Shown here in pieces: positions 53,480 to 64,000 of a stretch of 64,000 nt of DNA. Made by a program: the position numbers and the translations under genes. The stretch covers positions 3,417,980 through 3,481,979 of the forward strand of contig OU342817.1 in NCBI GenBank assembly GCA_910591455.2, read 5' to 3'. The notes below the pieces were generated by a model. That model saw only the letters and a list, made by a program, of their open reading frames with translations, did not search any database and was not told where the DNA came from. Each line of letters starts with the position of its first letter. The stretch's first letter is position 1. The DNA is from Pholis gunnellus. Taxonomy: Eukaryota; Chordata; Actinopteri; Perciformes; Pholidae.

Positions 53480-56400
53480 CGGGCTTTCATTAGAGGAAAT
53501 GGATGCAGAGTCATGCTGAGTTGTTTGGGGGACCTAATGGACTGAAAGTGGACGGAGACTTTCTGCAGCAGGTGGGGGGCCGGCTGGCTGACCGGGTGGC
53601 AAACAGAGCTGGCTGGGGGTGGGGGCTCAGTTTGCGGACCACCAGATGACCCGCCCAGCGTGAACAATGTCGACTTGTGTTGAACGCCACCGATCACTCT
53701 GCATGTTGCTCAGGAGTTCTTCAGCAGCAGCATTCATTATTAAATACAGCAGAGCCGTTCTCTATAACTGGAGATGGAAGTGGTCCGCTTTATGCTAGGA
53801 GGGGCAGAGATATGCTTCACATTGTTTGGATTGTGTCCTGTAACAAAGGGGATATGAAAAGCTCTTGGAGGAGCGTATAAAAAAACGTGGGGATGGTGTT
53901 AAAACACAAGTACATTCGACACAATCTGCCCTGAAGCTGGGACACATGTTCGAGTATTTTAAGCAACAACATGCGCGCTCACAGTGTACACTTGAATGTA
54001 CACTTCTGTTTGTTTTTTTCACGAGAGAGAAAACAAAGTGAGCACACCATCGGGGTTAATGATGCACACTGCGGTTAACCTCGCATGAAGCGAGGAACCA
54101 CAGAGACACCAAGCTAGAGCTGTGGTAGCTTGTGCAACTACTTCCACTTTAGTTTGTCCGATGCACAAAGAGGAACCGTGGTTATTAGCTGTGTTGTTGA
54201 CCTGCCTGCTTATGTATTTATCTCATTCATTTAGCTCATTTTGTCGTTGTTTTGACACGTGGTGCATTGTGAGACTTGTTTGTTTACAGACTTCATTTCA
54301 ACACAACTCAGAATCAGGAGCCGGACAACTTAAAACACACTTTTTCTCTCTGCTGGTGTTCAGTGAGGGGGAAGTTGTGCATCACCAACGAAACATATTG
54401 AGCAGGAAACTCCTTCTGTAAACATCTGTCAGGGGGTTATGAGGGGGGGAGGGGCATACATTCACCATTTTAAAGATGTTACTGTTTCCTTATTCACGTT
54501 TTTACGCGTCTGTCATATTTGTCGTCGCACCAAAGTCAAAGTGTGTGTGTGACAACGGCACATAACACGGTAAACTCAACCATGTGGAGGAGCAGTATTG
54601 GACCCGTTGGTTCTAAACGTGGACTTTGTTCAGGATTAGTAAATCTTCACAGATGTGCTTCAGACTACACCGGGCCTGTCTGCTCAAAGCCACATGAGCT
54701 GCAGGAGGGCAGATAATCTGCAGCGTTCACAAACACCAGTTGTCTTTGGATCAGATGATACGACACACACACACACACACACACAGAAGCTCCCATACCA
54801 CTCGTTAATGAGACTTTTTGTTCAGTTCGGTGGCTGTGTTAACTTAAACGGACATAAATACCCATAGTGGTCCTTATCAAGAGGATGTCCGTGCTCCAGA
54901 CTTTGCACAGGGCGCTTCCCTAAATCATACCAGTCAATGAGCAGAGGAAGGAGTAAACAAAGAGGTAGTGGTGACACACGTCTGATTCAAAGCCCTCCTG
55001 TTAAACTCTGAAGCTCAGCCTGGTTTCGGGAAAAGACGCCACGCTCACGGTCCACTCACAGTTTGTAAATGAAGAAAAACAAGATGGTGATTTTGTTTCT
55101 GGCTAATTCAGTGACTCCTGAAAAATCCAGAAGTCCTGATGCTTCGTCACATTAATCTAAAATCTTGTAAATCAAACGCATATCGCAGTTTTTTCCTCAT
55201 AACCGATGATCTACAAGGTGTGTAAGACAACCAGAGATATTAAAGGAGAGCTACCTCAGTATAAACAACACCACTGTCAGGTAGGCCGAGATGTCACACA
55301 GGGTGTGATTATTTTCAACACGTGTGAGCAGAGTTTGGCTTTCTGCTTTGTGATGGCTCCGGTCCCTGAGGCGTGCTTTCTGACTGCAGATTGAATCAAA
55401 GCGCCTCTGACCCGTCTTGATGTGAACCGTAACAGGGAGGCGCTGCTGAGGGTTGAGTTTCAGTCGGCAGCTGTTGGAGAAATGTCTTGATAAAACATTT
55501 GTCTGGGCCTGTGACTCACCCCCACTGGTTGTGTTGAAAGCTGGGCTGTTGTGTTGGTTTTATAGCAAGCAGGTAGTGTTTACATATTTAATCTAGGACT
55601 CTCTACAGAAAGACTGATCTTTTTCACTGCTTTTTGACCGTTGCATGTACTGCTCTGTGAGAACATGATGAGACGCAAGTATTTTAGGAAAATACGTGAA
55701 TCTACAGGTTTTGAATCACCAGATTACATCGTATAAAGCCAGATTTGAACAGCCGGACCTCGCCAGGCTTTTAAATGGGTAAAGAGCGGTTGTTATTTTT
55801 GTCCCTAAACGTTCGGTCCTGCCAAAGTCATTTTCTGGTTTTCAGTGAAGCTGAAGTAAGTCTGTTTGCAAGGGGCAATTTTCTCCAGTTTGATTACTTG
55901 GTACAATGTCAACTTCATCCAGACTTGGTGTCATTTTTGTGTGGATTTTTACTGTCGTCGCTTTCTGGCTGACGCTCACATTCTCAATCCAGCTCTGATT
56001 GGCGTTGTTGTTGTTTCCCGACTCGATGAGCACTAGACCTAAAAAATAAATGCTGAAAAAATGTATTCCAGAGGCCTCTTGATTGATGATCAAACCTCTT
56101 TATTACATGACATTACAATATGTTCTATATCTGGACACTTTGTAAAGTTTCTTGAGCTGGTTGATGATCAAAAATATTTCCTAGAGCTTCAGTTGGCGTC
56201 TTCATAATACCAGTATTTCCCAAACATCAGTCCACAACCCAAAGATATTCAGTTAATTATCGTAAATGACCAAGAAAAGCAGCAGATCCTCATATTTGCA
56301 TAGCTTTTTTTGTTACTTGTTCTAATGTTTTATCTACACAATAGAAAGCAAGAGCCTGTTTTGTGTTGTTACAGTCGCACACGTCCATATTTGATAAAGT

Positions 56401-58887
56401 CCAGTCCAAAGCCTCGGCTACTGAACGTGTCGTGGAAAGAGCTGAGCGGCTCTTGCTGCTATTAACAGAGGTGGAATTGTAAATAAAAAAAAATGTGTAA
56501 CGCTAACGTTGGAACATCGCGAACACAAAGCATGCGTCGCCTCTCGTCTTCTCCAGCCCTGACCATACAAAGTCATGATTCAACACGGTGTGCTCCCGGT
56601 ACTCTAAATATTAGGCTCTCAGGTCCGTCATCACGACAGCTCGTACACCACAGTTTCTGCTCCGCGATGGGGATGATTTACTCAACAGATATGTGGGACA
56701 GATAAAAGTACAGTAGCTGCAACCAGGTGCCTCATAGTTTGGAGTAACAAAGACAAGACTCAACTCGTAGATGGTGCTGTACTTTCCTGCTCAGGATCAC
56801 TTTCTGCTTTAAAGACGTTGTCTTGCATTGGAGGGAATGAGGTGTATTTGTGGAGGCAGTAGGTGGTTCGGTGACCAACACACTCAGACCTTTTACTAGA
56901 AGAGTTAATTCAGGAATTCACCAGTTACCATCTGGCCTCCTATCATGTTTCACAGCTCTGAGGGCGTCACCGGTCTCTGTCGGCCCGCCGTCGCTATCAG
57001 CTCTTATCAGCGCTGACGTTGGCTTTTTAGCAGCGCTGTCTTTGATCGGCCGCCATTTTTTTTTTAGGTCGTACAATAATTCAGCTGTCACTCGCTTCAA
57101 TGCTTTTGATTCTGAAACGGAAGTGACACTGCTGCTGGTCATATTAATAATCAGTTGAGTTATCGTTTTACATTTGTTCCTCTGATGAAAAAGAGCAGAT
57201 GTAAGAAAAGCCGACAGATTGAAGATTTGTCCTTTTTAATATTTCATTTGGGGTAGAAGTCTGTGTCATGCCCCATGAAGTGCCGGTGCCTCCCTAATGC
57301 CATTACTGTGGAGACCCTGAGTTCCTCCCAAATATCTGTCAGCTCTCTGTAATTTGCAGCCCTGTGCAGGACGAGCCCCGGAGTGGTAAACAAAGCTGTG
57401 CTTCAGGAATGTTGGGGAGGAGCCTTAATATAGTGTAGAAAGTCCTTCCAGTTGGTGGTGGCTTGAATTTTATGAGGCACGTTGCTGGGTATGTTTTTTG
57501 GGGTCAAAGTTTAAGTATATTTAAAAAGGGAAAGTGTCTATTGATCAGCAGAAAAATGATTTACGTCCGTTACAAGATTAGTATTTAGAAATTTGTAGTC
57601 AAATTAAACGATCTGCTCTGTTTTTCTGAATTATCGAGAGACCTGAAGATCCTACGCAAAGCTCTCACCTGCGTGGAGTACGGCGTCGATACATGTTAGG
57701 AGTCTACGGTAGTAGTTACGTACCAAATTATGTCGGCTAACCACGTAACAAACTAAATGACAGCAGTCACTCGCTAGTCCAGCGTGAGGTGCCCGCGTAC
57801 AGTCGACAAATTAATAACAAAACCATCTATATCACTTAAAGACGTCGTTATCTCCCGATGTTTAAAACCCCAAAACAAAGCGTCCATGAAATCAAGCTCT
57901 TCTTGTTCATTCAGGAAAACCCCAAGAAACGTGTCTTCAGAATTATCAAGATAATAATCTCCTTAATTTAGAAAAACGGGGCAAACATTTCGCTTCCGTT
58001 CTTTAAATCTTGTCCAATCACGTCCGAAAACTTGTTTTTCTTTCACCCCCCCCCCCCCACATCAGTATGATAACTATCACTAAAGCACTTAAAGCAAACT
58101 CACATCTAAGTTGGTCATTAGGCTGCATTTAACAGGATGTGGTTGTTGTTGCAGATGCCTGCACGCTCTGACCCACAGCTGTGCATCTACTGTGTACAGC
58201 CACCAGTTTTACCTCTACATCACTCATTGTTAACTGTAAAACGTAGTGTAAATGTAAATGTACTCTTCTCTGCTGACACTGACAATGTGCGTATTCGCTT
58301 AAACATATCCCACCAGGGATGGACTATTTTGGGGCTCAGCTGTTGACTCTACACAGCCTGGTTTTCCTGCACAGAAAGCTGGTCTGAGTCTCTGAGTTTG
58401 GAGGATTGGGCAGAAAGTTGAGGAAGTGTGTCACCGGAGTTGTCGTGAAAGGCAGAGACTCAGGAAGAGGCATGAGCTAACGTGACCAAATATGGGAACA
58501 CACACACACACACACACAAGTGAACACACCGTCCGTATTTCTCTGTTTTTCTGGCGTGGTGTGACCGTAGCTTACGTTTTTAGTAAAAAATGTTGACCCG
58601 CCAACAAAGCTATTTCACTGCTGCTGTCACACTGCTGTTGGTTATTAATGCTCCGCAGCCTCAGAGAGGCATCATGGGACTTCTCCATCAACCACAGTTA
58701 TTCCTCTGCAGTTACATTCTGTGGCAGCTTTTAAATGTCGGCCGTCTTAAAGCTGCTGCTCTGTTTCAGTCATTACAAGTCAAGTTGGACTCCTTATAAA
58801 TCACTGTGGTCGATACCGAACACCTCACATGTAAATGTGACCATTCTGTCCTTTTTTACGCCAGATTGTTAGTATGTCTCCTCAAGC

Positions 58888-58888
<1 letters not shown>

Positions 58889-58932
<44 letters not shown>

Positions 58933-58951
58933 GCTCTCTCTCTCTCTCTCT
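58889..58951 (+). repeat. (TC)n microsatellite
   Basis: A TC dinucleotide tract of about 60 bp with a few interruptions (tg, cg) within itgb1 intron 1. Confidence 0.93.
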
Positions 58952-59415
58952 TGGCGAGTCTTCTCTGAAATTCCCCATCGAGATACCCAACTACCTCTGC
59001 GGGCCTTTAACGTCACAAAGCAGTCAGAGAGCAAGTATGTAGTGTGGTTTCATGGAAGTGCTGATGAGTTGTGGGCAAATGGTTTCCTCCATATTTGGAA
59101 GAGACCAAATGAGAGGCGCTCCTCCCCTCTGCTGCCGAGCGGTGACGGAGGTATTTCACCTCCACGTCAGGATAAAGTCCTCACAGCACAGAGCATGAAA
59201 GATGTTGTTAACCTAAATGTTTTTCATCCTGTTGGTCTCATTAAAATTCAAACTTGTTTTTAAGAGTCACATGTCCATGAGAGCCTTTTAAAGAGGGGTG
59301 TCTTGCTGTGTTAACGGGACACTTGGTAGTGAACTAGTTTCTTTAAGGGTTGACTTTCTTACATGTAGGTGAACTCTATCACAAAGGGATCAGTTGGCAA
59401 AAAAAACACATTGTT

Positions 59416-59541
<126 letters not shown>

Positions 59542-59664
59542 TGTGCGCGCACACAACGCAGCCGTGAGGTCACAACTCCCACATGTGGACATCTTTCAAT
59601 CTTTTATAAAGATAGCGTCGTCTCGCATTAAACCTCCACAACCACTACAAAGCGCACACACACA

Positions 59665-59672
<8 letters not shown>

Positions 59673-59737
<65 letters not shown>
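59673..59737 (+). repeat. (AC)n microsatellite
   Basis: An AC run of about 65 bp, ending 94 bp before the acceptor of the itgb1 start-codon exon. It is complementary to the GT tract at 59,421-59,537. Confidence 0.96.
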
Positions 59738-59739
<2 letters not shown>

Positions 59740-59831
59740 CCTTAGCTGTCACTGACACGAGTAACAGAGCTGTCTGATTCAGATCTGTTTCTTTCATGTT
59801 GTGTTAACACATTTCATTTTTCTTGTCACAG

Positions 59832-59898
59832 ATGGATCTGCGGTTACTTTTAATAGCGACGTTGTCGGCGGTCCTCTGTGGCAGCCGGGCGCAGCAAG
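59832..59898 (+). CDS. itgb1: itgb1 first coding exon: start codon and signal peptide
   Basis: The exon starts at the ATG immediately after the acceptor AG (59,830-59,831) and reads MDLRLLLIATLSAVLCGSRA, QQ. It has a basic residue, a hydrophobic core and small residues before a probable cleavage after SRA, a typical signal peptide. It ends in phase 1 with the donor GTAAGC at 59,899. The exon is identified by its frame-compatible join to the PSI exon and by matching ITGB1 gene structure. Confidence 0.9.
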
Positions 59899-62800
59899 GT
59901 AAGCACAGGAAAATGTTGTAAAGTTGTTAAACGTTTGCTCCATTCTTCTTGTATTTGTATTGGCTAACTCGTAGCGTAGCATGTTTCTCAGCTGTGTTAT
60001 CAGTATTTATTGTTCCACTTCATGTGTATGTAGATTATCATGCTTCCACTTCTTGACAGTCTCTCTCTGTGATTTCTGAAGCACATTGCAATACTTTCAT
60101 CCTTCTCTTCACATCTTGTATTTCATGGTTTTATAAATGCGGGTCCTGCTGGTTGGAGGTGAAGTCACTACTTGGGGAGCAGCCTCGAGCTTCTCTCGGC
60201 GTGACTCGCTGTTCTAGACTGGGACGAAGTTGTGTCTCGCAGCCACAAAAAAAAACCCCGAAGCTGTTTTGAGTTAGTGAACGAATGGAAATTGGGTTTT
60301 GTCATGTTGGCTCACGGGACCGTGTGTTGTCTCTTTTCAGAGGGAAGCATTTGCATCAAGGCCAACGCACAGTCGTGTGGGGAATGCATCCAGGTCGCAG
60401 AGACGTGTGGATGGTGCGCAGCTGAAGTGAGTTGAATCAGTGAAGTGTTTTTAATCATATGAATGAAATAGTGTATATACAAGATTCTTAAACTGTGGGC
60501 GTGGCACGCTCAGCGTTTTGTGGTTTGTGTGGCAGCGTTGCTTGATGGTTGAATTGCACAAAAACAGCCAACAAGTCATCATCTAACAAATATGAAGGAC
60601 ACATTTTAAATGTCACCTTTTTGACTAATTCATTTCAAAACAGTTCGAGCTATTTAACAAACAAATACAATCCAAAGATTCAATGACTCAAAATATCACA
60701 ACAATGTATTTGATGGTTTTTATTAGGATTTAAAAAGTAAGAACATTTTTCTTTGTTTTGCTACTTCAGTTTGTCTTTATTATTCATGCAAATAGATACA
60801 TAAACTGTACTTGCCCTATAAGCACATTCACAAACAAAGTTAGAGTCGTACTAGAGACTTAAGACGTTCTCGAGACCTTTGGAACAAACACAAGTTAACC
60901 ACAACTCCATTAAATGTAAACATGACAGCTGCTGCTGCTTCTTGTCTCACAGGGAAACTCTGTCTGTATAATCCTCTTTAATTAGACGTTCTCTGTCCTC
61001 TTCTGAGGGAACAGACCACAGTATAGGAAAATACAGTTTTACTGCACCGAGAGGTTAATATGAAATGTATGCGGGGCGACTACAAAGTGCAGGATGACAA
61101 ATATTATAATTGCATGTCGTGCTGTGCAACAAATGTTTGAGAAGAATCTTTATTCCCACAAAAATAAAGTCATAAACAGCATTTTTTTTTAATGCCTCGA
61201 CCTACTTTGTTGTGGTATCCTCATCATCACTAATGATCTACGATCTCCAAAATATCGTGATTACCTGAAAGCGTCAGCAGTCGTCCCCTCGTATCATTAA
61301 CCAATTAACGTATTCATCCCAAATGGTGAGATTCAATTGGCCAGCCGAGCCCCGTGAGTCAGAACTTCCTCTGAAAACTGCTCACCAAGGTGAGTCTCTT
61401 GGTGAATAACAAAATAACATGTCGAGAGCTGCATTCCTGTTAAATCTTGCCCGCATTTCTCCGTCAGACGGCAGACTGTCATTCCTGAGCGCATGAAATC
61501 ACAACACGACCGCAACTTTTAGCTCAGTCGTGTTTGGTTGCTTTAGATCAAATATCTCTGCAGCCCTGATGCACCTTTTTGCTTTGATCTTCTCAAAGTC
61601 AAGAGGGCATTACGCACAAAATCAACCCTAAAATTACAAAGGAATCCCATCACTAAAGTACAGAAGTACAAAGTACTTATTTTGTGCCTTTACGATCTGA
61701 TTTCACTGCCTGATCTAAAAACCATGAGCGCTGTGTAGGCGGTTCACTGCTGAGAATATTATGCATGTTATTTCCTGTGTGATTTGAGATCGACTAAACT
61801 GTTCTTTCTCATTTTCTGAATTCATCCCACAAACTAATAATGTTCTTCAGAACAATAGGTGTCTTGTGTTTCTGGGGTATTTGTTGGATATCATGTGCAT
61901 CCAATCTATATTCTCAGCCAGACTCCCCCAGTCATCCGTTCCTCCTCGTCTCCTGCTGCTCAAGAACAATAGCCCCCCAAAAAAACCAACGAGAGTTGAA
62001 GTGAAACGGATCGATTCCAGAGGCCTCGTTGGTTGAAATACTTGCATCTGCAGCGTTCGTACCCTAAATAATTACACAAAAGCAGAACAAATTGTTGCCT
62101 CTGGTATAAACATTAATTTATTTCTTCCTTCAAAATCTTCCCTCTAGAAGTCTGTGAACATAATAAAGTGACATATTAGGATTTTATGTAAAGTCCAGAT
62201 TAGTGTGTGACGTTAAAGCCCAGGGAACAATATTCAGGACATGAGTTATGTATGTAGTACAATTTTAAAAAAACCCTCCTGTGCTATTTCACAGAAATTC
62301 CTCACGGAGGGCGAGTCCAAGTCGGCTCGCTGTGACGATCTGGAGTCCCTGAAGAAGAGAGGTTGTAACGGGACCACAATTGAGAATCCGCGTGGAAGCA
62401 TCGACATCAACAAGAACAAGCCCGTCACCAACCGCAAGAAGGACGTGGCCGAGAAGCTGAAGCCCGAGCAGATCACCCAGATCCAGCCCCAGAAACTCAC
62501 CCTGACGCTCAGATCCGGTAAATATTCTGTCGGCAGGTCTTTGACTGTGTTGCCAGGGCAGGTTTGAACAAAGTGTTCTATTTAGAGCATGTATTTTGGT
62601 ATGGTATCAGTCTTTGGTATCACGGTAAACCAATGTTTGTCTACCAGCTCTGGAGCAAAGTTTAAGTCATTAAGTTTTAGAAAAGACCAAAAGTTTGACA
62701 TCGACTAAAAGTAAGATTTCTTGTTATAGCTGAAGACTTGTGCTGCCTTTTAAAATCTCCTTCATCCCTAAGATTCAAATCAATTAAAGAAAAATATAAA

Positions 62801-63903
62801 AAACAACTAATGTAAAACTATGATGTTTTTTTTTTGTCCATTAGGTGAACCCCAGACCTTTGAGCTGAAATTCAAGCGTGCTGAGGACTACCCCATTGAC
62901 CTCTATTACCTTATGGACCTCTCCTTCTCCATGAAAGATGATTTGGAAAACGTCAAGAACCTCGGCACTGACCTCATGAGGGAAATGCAGGGGATTACCT
63001 CAGACTTCAGGATCGGTAAGAACAACTCCGTAATAATCAACGGAAAAGCTGTAGTTTTAAAAGTACGAGTAAAAAACAAAAAACACGTTTCTCCTTTCTT
63101 TAGGCTTTGGCTCGTTCGTGGAGAAGACGGTCATGCCTTACATCAGCACCACTAAAGCCAGGCTCATCAACCCCTGCACGGGGAACCAGAACTGCACCAG
63201 CCCCTTCAGCTACAAGAACGTCCTGAAGCTCACGGACGAGGGAGACGAGTTCAATCGCCTGGTCAGTCAGCAGCAGATCTCAGGGAACCTGGACTCTCCG
63301 GAGGGGGGCTTCGACGCCATCATGCAGGTGGCGGTCTGTGAGGTAAGAAGGCGCTTCAAGCTTTTTGTTTTCCTCTCTTCTTTTTAAGTGGTTGTGTGTC
63401 TTGTCGACATGTGAAATATTAATGAGAAGACTCTTTGTGTTCCTCTTCCCAGAACCAAATCGGCTGGAGGAACGTGACTCGTCTGCTGGTGTTTTCCACC
63501 GACGCCGGCTTCCACTTCGCTGGAGACGGCAAACTGGGCGGCATCGTCCTGCCCAACGACGGCAGGTGTCACCTGGAGAACAACATGTACACCATGAGCC
63601 ACTACTATGTACGTAGTTTATCATTCATGACGTATCCGGGGAGAGTTGACTGAGCATTTTGCATACTAATTGTCTCAGTTTCTAAGAGTTGTTTCTTTAC
63701 AGACCCACATCTGTCCACACAGTGTGGGATTTTAAACGGGAGCTGAATTCTGCTTGTATTGATAATGTGTGTTTTGTTTCTTCCTGTGTCGACGGATCCT
63801 TTGATAGGACTATCCCTCCATCGCCCATTTGGTTCAGAAACTGAGTGATCACAACATCCAGACCATCTTTGCCGTCACGGAGGAGTTCCAGCCTGTTTAC
63901 AAG
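59832..63903 (+). CDS. itgb1: Integrin beta-1, 5' part of the coding region (7 exons)
   Basis: Integrin beta-1 pairs with many alpha subunits to form receptors for fibronectin, collagen and laminin at the plasma membrane. Joining 59832-59898, 60341-60426, 62295-62517, 62845-63015, 63104-63342, 63453-63608 and 63808-63903 gives 346 codons in one frame, all with GT-AG introns. The order is signal peptide, PSI domain, N-terminal hybrid segment and beta-I domain with the MIDAS motif DLSFSMKDD. The remaining domains (rest of beta-I, hybrid, I-EGF repeats, tail domain, transmembrane and NPxY tail) lie beyond the window. Near-identity to remembered human ITGB1 over long stretches makes the beta-1 call firm. 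The fish itgb1a/itgb1b choice is not resolved. Confidence 0.96.
59899..60340 (+). other. itgb1: itgb1 intron 2
   Basis: A 442-bp intron with nothing notable. The acceptor ctcttttcag is at 60,331-60,340. Confidence 0.85.
60341..60426 (+). CDS. itgb1: itgb1 exon: PSI domain, first part
   Basis: This phase 1-0, 86-bp exon reads EGSICIKANAQSCGECIQVA, ETCGWCAAE. The CIKANAxSCGECIQ and CGWC patterns are the PSI cysteines and match human CLKANAKSCGECIQ. The donor is GTGAGT at 60,427. Confidence 0.95.
60427..62294 (+). other. itgb1: itgb1 intron 3
   Basis: A 1.9-kb AT-rich intron. No repeat element or additional exon was recognised. The acceptor ttcacag is at 62,288-62,294. Confidence 0.75.
62295..62517 (+). 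CDS. itgb1: itgb1 exon: end of PSI and start of hybrid domain
   Basis: This phase 0-1, 223-bp exon reads KFLTEGESKSARCDDLESLK, KRGCNGTTIENPRGSIDINK, NKPVTNRKKDVAEKLKPEQI, TQIQPQKLTLTLRS. SARCDDLE, GC and IENPRGS close the PSI domain. EKLKPExITQIQPQ enters the hybrid segment and is nearly identical to human. NGT is a potential N-glycosylation site. The donor is GTAAAT at 62,518. Confidence 0.96.
62845..63015 (+). CDS. itgb1: itgb1 exon: hybrid/beta-I boundary and MIDAS
   Basis: This phase 1-1, 171-bp exon reads GEPQTFELKFKRAEDYPIDL, YYLMDLSFSMKDDLENVKNL, GTDLMREMQGITSDFRIG. DLSFSMKDD is the metal-ion-dependent adhesion site (DxSxS) with the adjacent ADMIDAS Asp pair; human has DLSYSMKDD. This site coordinates the Mg2+ that contacts acidic ligand residues. 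The acceptor is ttag (62,841-62,844) and the donor GTAAGA at 63,016. Confidence 0.97.
63104..63342 (+). CDS. itgb1: itgb1 exon: beta-I domain with specificity loop
   Basis: This phase 1-0, 239-bp exon reads GFGSFVEKTVMPYISTTKAR, LINPCTGNQNCTSPFSYKNV, LKLTDEGDEFNRLVSQQQIS, GNLDSPEGGFDAIMQVAVCE. CTGNQNC is the disulfide-bounded specificity-determining loop. NLDSPEGG supplies SyMBS/MIDAS ligands. NCT is a conserved glycosylation site. The preceding intron is only 88 bp. The donor is GTAAGA at 63,343. Confidence 0.97.
63453..63608 (+). CDS. itgb1: itgb1 exon: beta-I domain core
   Basis: This 52-codon, phase 0-0 exon reads NQIGWRNVTRLLVFSTDAGF, HFAGDGKLGGIVLPNDGRCH, LENNMYTMSHYY. IGWRNVTRLLVFSTDAGFHF and GDGKLGGIVLPNDG are nearly invariant among beta-1 integrins. 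NVT is a potential N-glycosylation site. The acceptor is cccag (63,448-63,452) and the donor GTACGT at 63,609. Confidence 0.97.
63808..63903 (+). CDS. itgb1: itgb1 exon: beta-I domain, last exon in the window
   Basis: This 32-codon, phase 0-0 exon reads [32 protein letters not shown], matching human [20 protein letters not shown]. The donor is GTGAAC at 63,904; the remaining 97 bp are intron. The gene continues past the end of the window. Confidence 0.96.
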
Positions 63904-64000
63904 GTGAACTTTGTGTTTGCTGTATTGTCAGAGTTGTTTTTATCATTTCGTGTTTTAACTCAAAAGTAAGATGCACATTTAACATTTGTTCTCACCTCTC

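Overview
The window is vertebrate nuclear DNA, almost certainly from a teleost fish and probably a percomorph. The grounds are long introns, many (GT)n/(CA)n tracts, fish-type palindromic repeats, and fish-like versions of two vertebrate genes. Both genes lie on the + strand, in the same order and orientation as the human NRP1-ITGB1 neighbourhood. I found no complete transposase or reverse transcriptase, no rRNA or tRNA gene, no CRISPR array, and no prokaryotic-style system.

Positions 1-~46,340 hold most of a neuropilin-1 gene (nrp1; the a or b paralogue is not resolved). Fifteen exons can be joined in one frame, starting inside CUB domain 2. They encode the rest of CUB2, two coagulation-factor F5/8-type (discoidin) domains b1 and b2, a Thr/Pro-rich linker, the MAM domain, a transmembrane helix with GxxxGxxxG, and a short tail ending in the PDZ ligand SEA. 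CUB1 and the signal peptide lie upstream of the window. All introns are GT-AG and the phases agree, giving 813 residues in the window. A long 3' UTR follows the stop at 42,658-42,660, with AATAAA signals at 45,156 and 46,318.

Positions ~46,345-49,950 are a short intergenic stretch dominated by a repeat element with a 42-bp minisatellite core. A second copy of this element, with the same edges, lies in an nrp1 intron at 31.75-32.4 kb.

Positions ~49,950-64,000 hold the 5' part of integrin beta-1 (itgb1). There is a probable CpG-richer promoter and non-coding exon 1, a 9.5-kb first intron, then seven coding exons. These encode the signal peptide, the PSI domain, the start of the hybrid domain, and most of the beta-I (vWA-like) domain with its MIDAS. 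The gene continues beyond the window.

Both products are plasma-membrane receptors. Neuropilin-1 is a co-receptor for class 3 semaphorins and VEGF, and integrin beta-1 is the common beta subunit of matrix-binding integrins. The two are functionally linked in endothelial adhesion and axon guidance.

The points most worth a second look are: the loss of the glycosaminoglycan-bearing Ser-Gly in the neuropilin linker; two extra cysteines in b1 beside the VEGF pocket; a NAGNAG acceptor and small symmetric exons; long repeats placed next to splice sites; a dispersed mobile-element-like minisatellite; two foldback elements; and a cluster of identical homeodomain-type sites in the largest intron.
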